Assembly: GCA_037176705.1 (NCBI GenBank)
Contig: CM073898.1
Location: forward strand, 35,343,488-35,407,487
DNA from: Molossus alvarezi
Taxonomy: Eukaryota > Chordata > Mammalia > Chiroptera > Molossidae
Direction of reading: 5' to 3'
DNA: 64,000 nucleotides
The translations under genes were made by a program, and so were the position numbers. Positions 1 to 11,474 of the stretch are shown in pieces. Position 1 is the first letter of the stretch. Each line of letters starts with the position of its first letter. The notes beneath the pieces are model-generated. The model was not told the DNA's origin, searched no databases, and saw only the letters and a program-made list of their open reading frames with translations.

Positions 1-256
1 CCAGTAACACATGAGCCCCATGTGACATGGAAGTTTTGTTTGGGTAACTGTATGGTGGCTGTTTTCTACTATGTCCCAGGGACTTGAACAGTAACTAACA
101 CCTAGGAGGCACTCAATAATTTCCTACTGATTGAATTATTCATAAATACTTCATTTAAAATATGTCCATGAACTAAAAATTAACTAAATAAACCATTTCA
201 AAATACAAATGGAACTTTGTGTCGTTATCTATGACCCTTTAAAATGTTACTGTCCT

Positions 257-450
257 AGCCCTGGCCGGTTTGGCTCAGCAGTTAGAGCGTCGGCCTGCGG
301 TCCAGAGAGACCCAGGTTCAGTTCCCGCTAAGGGCACGTACCTCGGTTGAAGTTTGTCCCTGGCCCTGGTTGGGTCATGTGGGTGGTAACCACTCCATGT
401 GTAAAAATGTCCTTGGGTGAGGATAAAAATAAAATAAAATAATAAAAAAT
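257..450 (+). mobile_element. Ves SINE, subfamily A, internally deleted
   Basis: The tRNA-like head is intact, and the 16-bp duplication AAAATGTTACTGTCCT flanks the copy exactly (241-256 and 451-466), so both ends are certain. The copy passes directly from the CCACTC of the body to AAAAATGTCC. It therefore lacks the usual CACATCGATGTTTCTCTC stretch and the pyrimidine tract, roughly 80 bp shorter than its relatives. The tail is (AAAAT)n. The perfect duplication indicates a fairly young insertion. Confidence 0.95.
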
Positions 451-466
451 AAAATGTTACTGTCCT

Positions 467-2097
467 TAAAAGTAAAAATCAAATTTCATTATAGAGCTAA
501 GGAAAAGCTACTGCCTGAAAAGCTACTTCAGGAATAATTTCTATTTACATGACTCCCAGTCTAAGGAGGGAAAACAGATATTTATGACACATTAAACACA
601 TTATTCAATGCAAAGCCCCACCAAGGAAGAAAAACTGAAATGTGCCTTTAGAGCAGACACTCAAGTGGCTCTAGGAAGGCCTTCCCTGTAAAGGAAGGTT
701 TCAATTGCGGGGACCTAAAGAAAGAGGAAGAGATAAGTAGGTGGAAAAGCAGGGAACATTCTAGGTATTACAAAGATCTATAAAGTACTGAGGCCAGAAA
801 GATCTTGGACTTCTAGAAGCTATGAGAACTGAGACGGACTAGAAAAAGGATCAAGACAAAGCAGGTGGACAGCAGCAATCCGCTAGCCTGGCCGACTTTC
901 TCCCCTCACTGAGTTAGCCAGGCGAGTCCTTGGGACTTCCCTGAACTTCCCTGTCCCAGCCAGATGCTGCGTCATAACAGGTGGAAACAGAAAATACTCC
1001 AACACTGGCGGCCCTATTTAGTGACGAGGGTGACTCCTGGCTGGTGGAAAAGGGCATTTTGTATTCACAAAGTTTGAAATTCCTTAGCTAGCTTTCCAGA
1101 TTTCATCAGCAGACTGTGATATGAGAGATCAAACCGAGGAGCCCAGCTCTCTGGCTGCAGATCTGAGATCTTTCTATGGGCGGGCAAATGGAGCCCAACC
1201 TCATCACTCGAACACTCGTGACACAAACCGGGTTGAAGCAAGTTTTCTTATAATTCTTTAAACCCGTACTGGTTCCTACCTCTGTACTTTCCTCTTTTCT
1301 CTGACCTGTCCGACTGGCCACATATTTCCAGAATCAGCTCAAGTCCCATCACAAAGATTCTTCTCTAACGGATGCCTCCCTCCTCTGACCTCGTCCACTC
1401 CTTCATACCTTTATTACATAGTTCCTCCCTCAACTCTACGTGATTCCTGAGGAGAAGGGGAGAAGGAGGCAGGAGAGACATGAGAAGGGAGAGAGACTAC
1501 ATATGTGAATGCATTTTTCTAAAAAAGAACATTTCTAATGAGGATATAAAAGACCAATTTGAGGTCAGGCATTATAGTCTACGGGAGAACATTTTTCAAT
1601 CGGATCACTCTGCTTTAATACTTTTCTACAGTATATCTGTGCAATAGGGGGTCCTCTCAAATAATTACTTGCTAACCAAATCATATCTGCCAAACACATC
1701 TCAATTTTAGACATGTTTGCTCCAGTCATTCTCTAGAGATTGTCCTAAAGAAGGAAAAAAGAGTAGAAACTTGTAGATAGTAGGCCAGTGGAAAATATAA
1801 TACTATTTTCATTTATCATCCAGTTTGGATGTCTCGTATTTATCGTTTCAGGTGCTCAGGATACACATGGAAGGTGTAAAATCTTTATTATTGAATTCAG
1901 TTCAGAAAAATTCCTTGGCCCTCCAACAGAAATAGAGATAAGAGCATGAATAAACCATCCATGGAATTAAAAACAAATGATAAATAAATCTATGAAAAAG
2001 TATACAATTTACAGGCAGTTAAATAAATGCATGGGAAAGCATGAAAGAAATGTCTTTGTGTTTCCTTACAATATTCAACGGTAGTTGTGTGTAATAA
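467..2097. other. Unique sequence, nothing recognised
   Basis: No repeat family, exon-like frame or RNA gene was recognised here. Short open frames lack convincing composition. A purine-rich patch (GGAGAAGGGGAGAAGGAGG-like) lies near 1452-1490. Confidence 0.5.
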
Positions 2098-2110
2098 GAT
2101 CATTATTTCA

Positions 2111-2351
2111 GCCCTGGCCAGTTTGGCCCAGCCGTTAGAGTGCTGGCTCGTGGACCAAGGAGTTGCAGGTTCAATTCCGGTCAAGGGCATGTACCTCGGT
2201 TGCAGTTCGTCCTGGTCTTGGTTGGGTCGTGCAGTAGGCAACCAGTCAATGTGTCTCTCTCACATCGATGTTTCTCTCTCTCTCTCTCCCTCCCACTCTA
2301 TCTGATGATAAACAGAAAAATATCCTCAGGTAAGGATTAAAAAAAAAAAAA
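2111..2351 (+). mobile_element. Ves SINE, subfamily A, older copy
   Basis: Head, body, CT-rich tract and TCCTCAGGTAAGGA tail are all present but more diverged than in other A copies. An imperfect 13-bp duplication (10 of 13 matches) is seen at 2098-2110 and 2353-2365. It lies immediately beside the 3' end of the minus-strand L1-derived element that follows. Confidence 0.92.
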
Positions 2352-2756
2352 GGACAATTACTTCATATATTTTTATTTATTTATTTATCTTTAATGTTAA
2401 AAGTATTACAGATGTCTCTCCTTTTACCCCCATTAACCCCCCTCTTCCCCGTTCCCACCCCCTCCTGCCTTCCCCACACTACTGTCTGTGTCCATTCATT
2501 ATGCATATATGCATGCAAGTTCTAGGGTTTATCTCTCCCCATCCCCCCACCCCCTTCCCTCTGAGGTTTATCAGACTAACAGCCATTTTTCCTTTTAATC
2601 CCTTCACGTTTTTCATCCATTCCCCAACACCCCTGCCATCTGGCAACCATCAAAAAGTTCTCTGTATCTATGAGTCTATTTCTGTTCTGCTTGTTCATTT
2701 TGTTTGTAGATACAATGGTCAATAGACATGTACTTAGTGCCATTTTGTTGTTCATA

Positions 2757-2988
2757 TTTTTAGTGGTGGTGCTTTGACATGGTCTGAAGCTGTCCACTGG
2801 GTGTGCTGGCTCAGGGGCAAGGTCAGCCACTGCCTGTGTTCTACCCAAGCCACCAAGTATAAGCAACAAACAGATCTGCACATGGCTGCTCTTGTGCTGG
2901 TCTTGGAGGTGCCCAGGTGAAGCCAAGCTGTGAACCAAGGCTGGCTGCTTCTAGTACCAGGCCTGGGGCAACTTAGCGAGTGGTATGG
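2757..2988 (-). other. Segment replacing ORF1 inside the L1-derived element
   Basis: This block has no similarity that I can see to the ORF1 of the HAL1 at 28069-28989. It is GC-moderate, without a tRNA-like head or its own flanking duplication, and has no long open frame on the sense strand of the element. Origin unknown: it may be 5' UTR sequence from another L1 lineage or captured flank. Confidence 0.6.
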
Positions 2989-3222
2989 CCAGATGCTGTT
3001 TGTTTGAGAGAATTTAGGAAAATCTGAAGCAGGAGCCAAGACAGGCCAATCCTATGGTAAAGCCACTGGAAATAGCTTGGGTGAGCCTGAAAGATGGATG
3101 GGACAGGGCCTCAGGGAATCACCAGGGCAGGGCAAACAGTGTGAGCCAGGTTGCTGGAGTCCAAGTTATAGTGCCCCCTGCTGGGCCCATGGGCGAGGGG
3201 CTCACCAAAGGAACAACAGCCT

Positions 3223-3243
3223 CCCCCCCCCCCCCCCCCCCCC
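3223..3243. repeat. Poly(C) run of 21 bases
   Basis: An uninterrupted run of 21 C lies within the 5' UTR of the minus-strand element (a G run on its sense strand). The HAL1 copy has no such run at the matching place, so it expanded in this copy. Run length may be unreliable in sequencing. Confidence 0.95.
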
Positions 3244-3746
3244 GTCTATCTGGGAGAACACTGCCTCTCCAGCTTTCACCCTGATGCCCAACAACTCAGT
3301 TCTTCCCCTTATGTCTCTGGTGCCTTTGAAGCTGCTTCCCCCATGCTGGAGGCTAGGGGGAGCGAGTGCGAGTAAGTGAGAAAGTCCTATGCAGGCCCTT
3401 TAAGAGGAACTGCCTGGGACTCCAGCAGCCTCAGCCTCGGAGCCTGGTGTGGGGCGGGGACCACTCACTCCTCAGGGAGGACCTTCCCAGCAGAGGTGTC
3501 CCTCCTGAATTTTTTCCGCACATGTGGGTGTGGGACCAGCCTGTCTACATCTCTATCCCTCCTACCAGTCTCCATGTGGTTTCTTTAATTTCATAGTTGT
3601 AAAACTTCTGTTCAGCTTAATTTCAGGTGGTTCTCATGATGGTTGTGCTGTAGTTTAGTTGTAATTTTGATGTGGTTGTGGGAGGAGGTGAAACAGCATT
3701 TACCTACGTCGCCATCATGACCGGAACTCTCTAGAGCACTTCATAT

Positions 3747-5729
3747 CTTAACCAGCAGAAATACAAAGTGGTGCAAAAAATGGGAAATATGAATTGGCAG
3801 TTTTTTAAACACTCAAAGTAAATGTCTACCCTTGTTCTAATAACTCCACTTTCAGATAACACATCTATGGACAAAAAATCAGAAACATGGAAAAAATTGT
3901 GTATTATAATGTATAATACAGCCCTAATAGTCAGGAAAATTATAAATAATTAAACTATTCAATTACTGGAAAATAATTTATGAAAGAATATTAAGATGGA
4001 ATAGTTTGCTGTCACTAAAAATCATGTTTCACATTCTAATGAAGAGAGGAAAAGATTACTCCTTAGATACAACTAAGCAAAATAAGACTTGGACATACAA
4101 ACTGCATTATAAGTTGTATGGTTACAGCAATACATGTGCACATATATGATATACACACATACACATGTAAATACATTTCTGCAAGGAAATACACCAGAAT
4201 GTTACCATTTCTGTTATATAAAAAAGTGTGTTTTCTTTGTTTAAATCTTTCTTTGTTTAAATCTTTCTGTATCTTCCAAATTTTCTGCGAGATTTTTTTT
4301 ATAACCAGAAAAAGCTAATAATATTAAATGATTAATTGAGACTTATTTTGTCATGTTAATGAATTATTGTACATAAATAGCTTCCTTTTACAAGTCAAGC
4401 CAAATTGATGCAAAACCATATTGGGTTCTACAGAGACTCGACTGCCAACAATGACAAAACGCAAAATCTCCCACAGAGACCCTCTTCTCTTTCACACAAC
4501 ACTGCAATTTTTAGCAGTGTTTAACAGTTGGAAATACTGAGAGGCTACAGATGAGAACATTAGTAGAAAATATTTCCCATCACGCTTTTTCAGAGAAAAT
4601 CCCTTAGTAGATCTATTTCTGAGTTACGTTTATACCCAGGCTGACAAAATTTAAAGCAGAGTATATAAAACATGTATTTATGAGCATCTTTCTCAATCAA
4701 ATGAAATTCACTTTGGTCCCATCACACTGACAAAGATCATTTGTTCTGGGCTTGTCCACCACATGACCCTGTATTTGGAGGGTGTGAAAGACCGAAAGAG
4801 GGCAGTGGTCAGAGCCTAAAATAGTACCTGAGCAACCACTTCTCCTAAAAGTGACCAGAAATACCAGAAAAATAGCCTGATGACAATTTGCAATGCTTTG
4901 TGGTCCATAATTCAAGTGTACTATCTGGATCTAACCAACAGACTTAATGGATCAATCAAGTTCATGCAAACCTCAGATGGACTTGGCTTCTGCAAACAGC
5001 CTCTCCAGACTTCTACTCCAATGTAACCCAACATGCCGGACTGAGAAGCTGGGGACTTGTTTAGACAGACAGACAGATCCACTTTCCTTATAAAGAAATC
5101 CTCACCTTCATGGTCCACCTTTGCCTTTGGTGGCTGAGGCCATCTTCTCTCTCTTCTGTACATATATATCCATGTAAATCCTCAAAATTCATGGCCTCTG
5201 CATTTTCCTGGTTAGTTTATCTGGGGTTCTGTCCCACAGGTCCTAATACTTCTGTGCTGGGTCAGGTTTTCCCTGCTTTGCCCAACAGTGTAATCAGAAT
5301 AATTAAACACCCACACAGTCGGAGTCTTTATTTTCCCTTTATCAACCTACAGGGCTGATGAAGAATACTTAGAATTTATATTCAAATTTTAGGTGGTCTG
5401 AGTTGCATACTATTTTGGGGAGGAGGGGATCCTCTTCCAAGGAAAAGAATACAGAATTAGGTACTTGCACACACACAAAGAAGTCACAACTAACTTCTGA
5501 GAGTTCTTTAGTTATTTACTAAAACATTACCATGGAAATGCTTCCAGATTACAAGATGGCTTCCTCTCCTTGCAGAGAACACTCTACAGCTCCTACAACT
5601 TCCCTGAAGGCAGCTACCAATGAGGGTTCTGGAGAGACAATCAAAGTAGAAACTTCTGCGTACAGAAATGGCTCATTTATTTACTGATAGATGGATTTTG
5701 CCTTTTACTGTGTGTCAGCCTTGCTAGGT
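3747..5729. other. Unique AT-rich sequence, nothing recognised
   Basis: No recognisable repeat or coding frame. There is a tandem doubling of TCTTTGTTTAAA-type sequence near 4233-4267. Confidence 0.5.
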
Positions 5730-5860
5730 GTCCATCTCTGCTACTGACATTGTGACTCTGGCTAAGTTATTTCCATGTGATATCTGAAGTCATCTCACAT
5801 GGCACTAGTAATACATATTGCATTGCTTAATCCCTGGGATGATTAAACGCCAATTGTAGT
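5730..5860 (+). repeat. MIR-like remnant
   Basis: Diverged match to the MIR core: a TGTGACTCTGGCTAAGTTATTT stretch (compare the consensus 'gtgaccttgggcaagttactt'), then a GGATGATTAAA segment matching the 3' part. No target duplication. Confidence 0.45.
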
Positions 5861-7914
5861 AAAATGGATTTATATACCATTGTCTGAAAATTCTTATCCT
5901 AGAAGATGATTCCTTCAGGGCACTTCCTGGCACACAATACAGATTTCACTGATTAGGGACTGATGTATTTGATGGATGGAAATGAATCTTACATGCCATC
6001 CCTGCCCCGGCTCTGTCCCTAAAATGAAGAAAAACGAGGCAGCTGTGGTCATCTACATTTTCTCTAACAGACACAAGTGCTCTGAGTCCAGATTAAAATA
6101 ATGTGGACCCTGGTGGCATTTATATTTCTTTTCCAGCTGTTTCTGTCTCCCAGTTTTACCAATTTCTATCTGCAATGCTCTCATTCCTGAGAAATTGGAA
6201 GAACTGCATCAATTGTGCACTGTGCTCTGGGTGTTTGGATAAAACATAAAGGTCTACTGTGATGATAATGTTCTGAACCTTATTTAAGCTATTGCAAGGT
6301 AGTTGGAAAAGTGGCTCCAATACAAAGAGACAGAGAGAGATCCTGAGAGTGAGCCCCTGCTCTGTGAGGCCAGGCCTCTTTGTCCTTGCCTGAGATATAG
6401 GACAAAATTGGATTTCACTGGGAGCCTACAGTGTGCAGTCCCGAGGTCCTGTGATAACACAGCATGTTTCTGGGGAGATGTCAACACAGTTCTCAGAGGA
6501 TAATTCCCTTTCCGGTTCTACGCTCTCTTCCCCTGGATCCTCTAAGAACATGCTCTGGAATTTAAACATAGAATAAAAATGCTTCCAAACAATTAATGTG
6601 GCAGCAGACACACCGATGGGCCTATCGGCAGCAGCCTGGCATTTTACCCTTGTCTTTAATGTCAGGTTTCTTTTTATTCCAGAGGTCAGGAAAACAAACA
6701 CTCTGTGAGCTCATTATGTGCATGCCCAAGAGTAGAAAACTAGGCGCCTTTCCAAATGCCAGACAAATAAACCCTAGGATTTTTCTTTGTACCTCACTGT
6801 AATTTGGGTGATAAAGCACTTGCTAATACAAGCTATTAAAAAAAAGGCAACAAACGGAAACCAGTCTTTCTTGTCTATTTTAAAAACCCCTCACTGTGTT
6901 CTTAATTAACTGCTGACTTATAAACCAAAAATGTCAGTCAAGAAGTACAAAGTTATCTTTAGCACCATCTAACTTAAAGTTTTGAGATTCTGAATATTTG
7001 AAGATGGAAAAAAAAAGGATAAAAATAAATAATATGCAACTCATTTTAGCCAAAACTTTGGAATCATTTTGAAGTGGCCACAAATTACACAATAAGAACC
7101 CGTTTTTCCACAGTCTCTGGTATCCAGTAAATTAGATTATAGTAAAATTTATTACCTGGCATTCAGAATAATCTCTCAACAACAGATTCTTTCAATAGCT
7201 CGTAAGAACTAATTGATATCCATAATAATGACCTCAAAACATGGTGAATTCTTGAAACATAGATCATAGGGAAAAACACATAATTCTGAGTAATTTTATT
7301 ATTATCATAATTCTGAGCTCATTTTATGTTTAATTTATTAGAAATGAGTGATCTATGTGTTGTGCCTATATATAGCAATTCTCCTCTACACAGATAGAAT
7401 CTCTCTGACCATGCTGAAAAATTAAATGGTCTCTATATTTAGGAGCTTTTCTAAACAAAAATTATCTCTATAAAGCAAGGAATGTGAACTTGTGGACAGA
7501 ACATGTTCTCTTCAATTCCTCCCTCCTCCAACCCCACCCCCCCTTTTCCCTCAATCACTCCCAATGATAGTATTAGTACAGCTTGTACTGGGGCTTTAGA
7601 ACTATAATAAACAGGGGCAATTTTCTGGTCCTAATTAACTCCTGTTAAAATAAGCACTGCACAACAATAGCCTACCCAGAATCACATTGAACAAAACCAA
7701 CAACAAACTAACATTCTATTCATAATGAACCCGATTTAAATGGGCAGATTATTGTAGGGTCTTCTGAGCTGCTCCATGGCTGCCGGGCAGGTATGGTAGC
7801 CAGGAGTGATGGACACTTACAAGCTGGGCTGTCAGCAGAATGGCTTCCCTGTAAAATCTGAGAGGCAACATCATCGGTGGTTTAATTACCTGACTTTCCT
7901 CTGCCTGGTATATT
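5861..7914. other. Unique sequence, nothing recognised
   Basis: No repeat, exon or RNA gene recognised. Open frames of 65-91 codons around 6284-6819 overlap each other on both strands and show no protein-like signature. Confidence 0.5.
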
Positions 7915-8165
7915 TTCTCCCAGGTACCTGCATTACTTGCTCTCTCACCGCCTTCAAATTTTTGTTCCAATATCACTCACACTTTGCCTTCCACTTGCCC
8001 TGCTTTATTTTTCTCCACAGAACTCACATACTCTCTAATATAGTATATAATTACTCATGCTAATACTCGTTGTCCGTCTACCATAATGCAATGCAACTGA
8101 CACAGGGCAGGAATCTTTGTCTTTCATCTGTTCGGTGGCTCCCCGGGGCCTAGACTCATGACCCG
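7915..8165 (+). repeat. L2 3'-end remnant
   Basis: The order of segments follows the L2 3' end: a 'tcaaatttttgttc...' part, a 'cctgctttatttttctccacag' part, a variable middle, then GGGCAGGAATCTTTGTCTTTC, matching the L2 'gggcagggactttgtctgtt' block. Diverged. Confidence 0.5.
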
Positions 8166-8330
8166 GATGGGTTTTAAATGACGGTTGTGTTCCTGGTGTT
8201 AGAAGGGCACATGTGGCCTAGGACAGCCCTTTCCTTCTGCCCAAGTGGCGAGTGTCTCTGCTTCCTATTGATTAATGCTCAGTCTGAACTGGAGCATAGA
8301 CATGAGATAAGACTTCTGTGTTCTGCCCTC

Positions 8331-8363
8331 AAAAAGAAAAAAAAGAAAAAAACAAAAAAAAAA
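8331..8363. repeat. A-rich low-complexity run
   Basis: Runs of A broken by single G or C bases. No SINE or L1 body precedes it, so it is not a retroelement tail that I can identify. Confidence 0.8.
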
Positions 8364-8424
8364 CTGGATGTCTTTTTAACTCTTTTACACTTGAAACCCC
8401 CACCTTCTTTTAAATCACAAGAAT

Positions 8425-8560
8425 AATCTGTTGACCCTTAGAACAGCTCTGAGCTATCATTACCCCCAAGTGAGAGAGAAAGAGAGAGGCAGCAGGGTTC
8501 ACAGAGGCCCTAAGTGGCAGAACCAGGACCTGTAAACCACGTGACTGCGTTTTCTCTTCT
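8425..8560 (-). repeat. MIR-like remnant
   Basis: The reverse complement carries a MIR-like order: an AAGTGAGAGAG... stretch followed by CCTAAGTGGCAGAACCAGGAC, matching the MIR 'agtaagtggcagagccgggat' block read on this strand. Flanks decayed. Confidence 0.5.
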
Positions 8561-8824
8561 ATATGCTCACAATAAACCTCGGCCATATCGCAGATGACAG
8601 TACAGGAGCAAGTAGACAGGAGTCTCCTTCTCCGCCATCAAAAGAAGCTTTTAGCCTTTGTAACTAGATTCTGAATAAAGAGACAAAAATGGCTGCTTTA
8701 TTGATATGCTTTCAGTAGGTCTTAGCCTTTCCTTCATTTATTTGTTGCCTGTTGATACATACAATGCGCAGGGCTTACCCTGAATCTCTGTTTTACTTAA
8801 TTTTACCCTATTATTTAAACACGA

Positions 8825-8950
8825 CATTTATAGAGCTCCTCCCAGGGTCCAAAGCATTCATTCATATCTTATTTGTTTGATTCAACCTCCAAACAGCCCG
8901 AGGTAAGAGCAGGTGAGTGCGTCCTCACTTCAGAGGAACGGATGGCCTGT
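8825..8950 (-). repeat. Possible MIR remnant
   Basis: A weak match to the MIR 3' half ('tttatttgattc...aacctcc...gaggtaagagcaggtgag...tcctcacttcag'). Short and diverged. Confidence 0.35.
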
Positions 8951-8960
8951 CCTATGAGGC

Positions 8961-9444
8961 ATAACAGCTAAGGCTTAGAACCTGGACACCGACACAGACC
9001 TTTGAAGTACAAACACAAAGTTTGTAACTTACTGGAAATGCATTCACTGTTTTTGTTTCTGTTGATATTGGGGAGTGTGTGTGTGGGGGGGGAAGGGTAC
9101 AATTATTATTGAGAAGAAATTTATCTGAATTATTTGTAGTACAAATGTCTTCTAGAAGCCTTTCACATTTGTACTTCACTTCCATTTCCTGGTGGCTACT
9201 CTTCCAGCATCATCCACAAACACGGACTCCTTGGAATTCCTGCTGATTTCTTTCCCTACTGTCCCTACACTCTCTTCAGCTTCCTGTTTCTCAGCCTTGG
9301 CTGCTGCCACCTCTCTGCCATCCTTATGGCACCTCCGTGGACTTTTGCCAGATTCCAGTTCGGAATTAACATCACCTTCTTTGGTCACACTAGTAAAGAG
9401 CTTCCTTCTGATTTCTCAATATTCACATGCTGCCCAATCATGTA
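8961..9444. other. Unique sequence with a short charged frame
   Basis: Contains a G-run (GGGGGGGG near 9086-9093) and a minus-strand open frame at 9176-9388 rich in K, E and S. No homologue was recognised, so it is not called as a gene. Confidence 0.4.
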
Positions 9445-9585
9445 TAAGTTTTAGAACTGTATAAGCTTCCTGAGAACAGGCTGGATGACTTCATACATCC
9501 AGACAGAATGCACCAAGCATAGCATTTATAATAGTGCCTTTTGTACTGTGGGAAAGCAACAGGTATTTGAAGAATGAACCATAAA
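9445..9585 (+). repeat. Possible L2 3'-end remnant
   Basis: The order AAGCTTCCTGAGAACAGG, a spacer, TAGTGCCTTTTG, then TATTTGAAGAATGAA follows the L2 3' terminus. Strongly diverged. Confidence 0.4.
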
Positions 9586-10599
9586 CTCAAAAGATAGCAG
9601 CAGGTGATTAGAGAGGGCGGTGGCAGGAAGTATCTGCTGGCCTCTCTTCAACACTCAACTTGAGCAATCTTGGCTACTTCCTAGCCCTTCATTTGTTCAC
9701 CATTTATATGTCACACACATACAGGATGGCATGAGCTATGGCTGTCTGTTTCCATCAAGAAGGGCAAATGCTAAATGCATCAATAACACATTGCTCTAAG
9801 GTTCCATTGCACTATAAATGGATTTATAAGCAATTGTTCTTTTGCCAATGCACAATTTTTGATTTAGTAACCTATTTTTCATTTTGCTGGACACTTTTTA
9901 CAACATTTACCCACTACAAAGGGATTCATTACATTTAATATGTATAGTTTCTCCTGCACAGAAGGCATGTTGATTTGATAGGTTTATTACTTGACCTATT
10001 TTACTTGAATGTAGAGGATAATAAAACTCTTTCAAGAAAAAAGTAAGGTATTGTTGATTCAAGAAATTTAAAAATTACTCTTTCGGGAGTATGCAGCACA
10101 TTAATATACAGTTTGGGGGTAAGCTTGGTAAATGAACACATCCTATTTAAAAATCATTTCGTGACATAAATTATTGAAGATTTTATCATTTAAAAAGAAA
10201 TAAATCTTTTAAAATTTCAAACCAAAGAGACCTCTATAAATGCCAAACTTATTTTGAGATATATATTTGTATATTAGGAATTACACCTTTATTTTTTAGA
10301 TTTTGAACAAAAAATAGCAATTTATTCGTTAACCAATATGAATTATGGCTTTCATCTTTTTTTTTTCCTGAATCTACTATTTTAAAAAATTTCAACTTGT
10401 CCCCCTGAAAGTTAACCAATGCCTTAACACATAACCACCATTTATACTTAATTTTGCTATGATTTTACCCTAAATTAAGTTTCTATTTTAATAGGGGTAG
10501 AGGTTTTGAAGATGCATTGGAAACTATGAAATACCTTTTACTTTATATTAAAGAATAGAAGTACATTAAAATTGCTTCACCATGACGAGGTTTTTTGTT
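9586..10599. other. Unique AT-rich sequence, nothing recognised
   Basis: No repeat family or coding signal recognised. Confidence 0.5.
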
Positions 10600-10754
10600 T
10601 GTTTTGTTCAGTGATTTACCCCAGCATCTAGAACAGTCCCTCTTACACAGGGGTTCTCAACAAATACAGCCAGGGAATGAATGAGAGTTACTCACCACTG
10701 CACTTTACCCACTTGGAGAGGAGGAAGGTCAGGAGAAGCTATTTCTCAGCCAGG

Positions 10755-10955
10755 AATTAGGCCAAGCAATTTGCATCCATCATCCCCTCAACCAGCCTAA
10801 ACATTCTTTGTTGTAGGTGTTATTGTCTGTATTTCACAGATGAGTAAAAAGATGCATTAGAAGTTGTATTTACTAAAAATAACAGAGCCAATAAATTGCA
10901 GAGATAAGATCCAAGACATAATGTCTGTCTACTAAGTCTGGCCTCATAACAACTT
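10755..10955 (-). repeat. MIR remnant
   Basis: 'ATTTCACAGATGAGTAAAAAG' followed by 'AACAGAGCCAATAAATTGCAGAGATAAGATCC' follows the reverse complement of the MIR core. The adjacent 10612-10675 segment ('cagcatctagaacagtccctct... tctcaacaaatac') resembles an L2 or MIR 3' end on the plus strand. Confidence 0.55.
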
Positions 10956-11474
10956 CGCATGGTGCCCTCCCTCGCTGAAAGCATTATATCTAGAAGGAAA
11001 GTCAACTACTTCTCCAGTTTTGCATTGTAAGAATGTTGAGACCCATTAAAGTAAAAATAACTTTCTTATATCTTTGCAAGTCAGTGCCATAACTGAGTCA
11101 TAACCTTGTACCACCAACCTGTTTGGATTTTTAAGAGGGTGGAGTTCCCCTACCTTGAACATCAAAACTCATCTGGGCAGAAAAAGAGACCTCAAGTAAG
11201 GGCAACGTGTAACCTGCATTAGAGTAGATGAGAGGCTTGGCAATGAGCAGGCCCCTGACTTACATCAATTTGAACATCTGGTGTTTGTGCTCCCCAGGAA
11301 GCAGGCCAGTGCCCCACATATCTGGCTGGCTGCTTCTGACTTGTATTCAGGGACTCTGGAGTTACTGGAGCAGGATGTCCCAGAACCTCAGAGTCCATTC
11401 ATCAATATATTCAACAAGAACATGCAGTGTCTCAACTATCTGCTAGGCACTAGAATGAGGGCTGGATATATTGA

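Larger units (their letters stand above)
2369..3738 (-). mobile_element. ORF-less L1/HAL1-derived retroelement, full length
   Basis: Read on the minus strand, the element starts with a YY1-like GATGGCG motif and a 5' UTR matching that of the HAL1 at 27187-29367. Anchors are CCCACAACCACATC near 3686-3668 and TTTCCTAAATTCT near 3022-3007. At about 2989 the match stops. About 232 bp of unrelated sequence (2988-2757) stands where ORF1 should be, and similarity resumes at about 2756 in the last codons of ORF1 and runs through the G-rich 3' UTR to an (AAAT)n tail. A 9-bp duplication, ACTTCATAT, lies at 2360-2368 and 3738-3746. There is no ORF1 or ORF2. It could be a mobile non-autonomous subfamily or a single recombinant. 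Confidence 0.85.

Noticed and set aside
257..330. tRNA genes suggested by A and B boxes
   Set aside because: All such heads continue into SINE bodies with A tails and target duplications, and none folds as a complete tRNA with a CCA-ready acceptor stem.
2576..2938. A 120-codon minus-strand frame across the ORF-less element
   Set aside because: It runs from the unknown core into 3' UTR sequence and shows no ORF1-like motifs, so it is likely a chance frame.
3054..3379. Overlapping plus-strand frames with a proline run
   Set aside because: They are antisense readings of the L1-derived 5' UTR, and the prolines come from the poly(C) run.
10640..10675. GGGGTTCTCAAC, resembling a bat hAT terminal repeat
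   Set aside because: The surrounding sequence fits an L2 or MIR 3' end, and no matching inverted end or 8-bp duplication was found.
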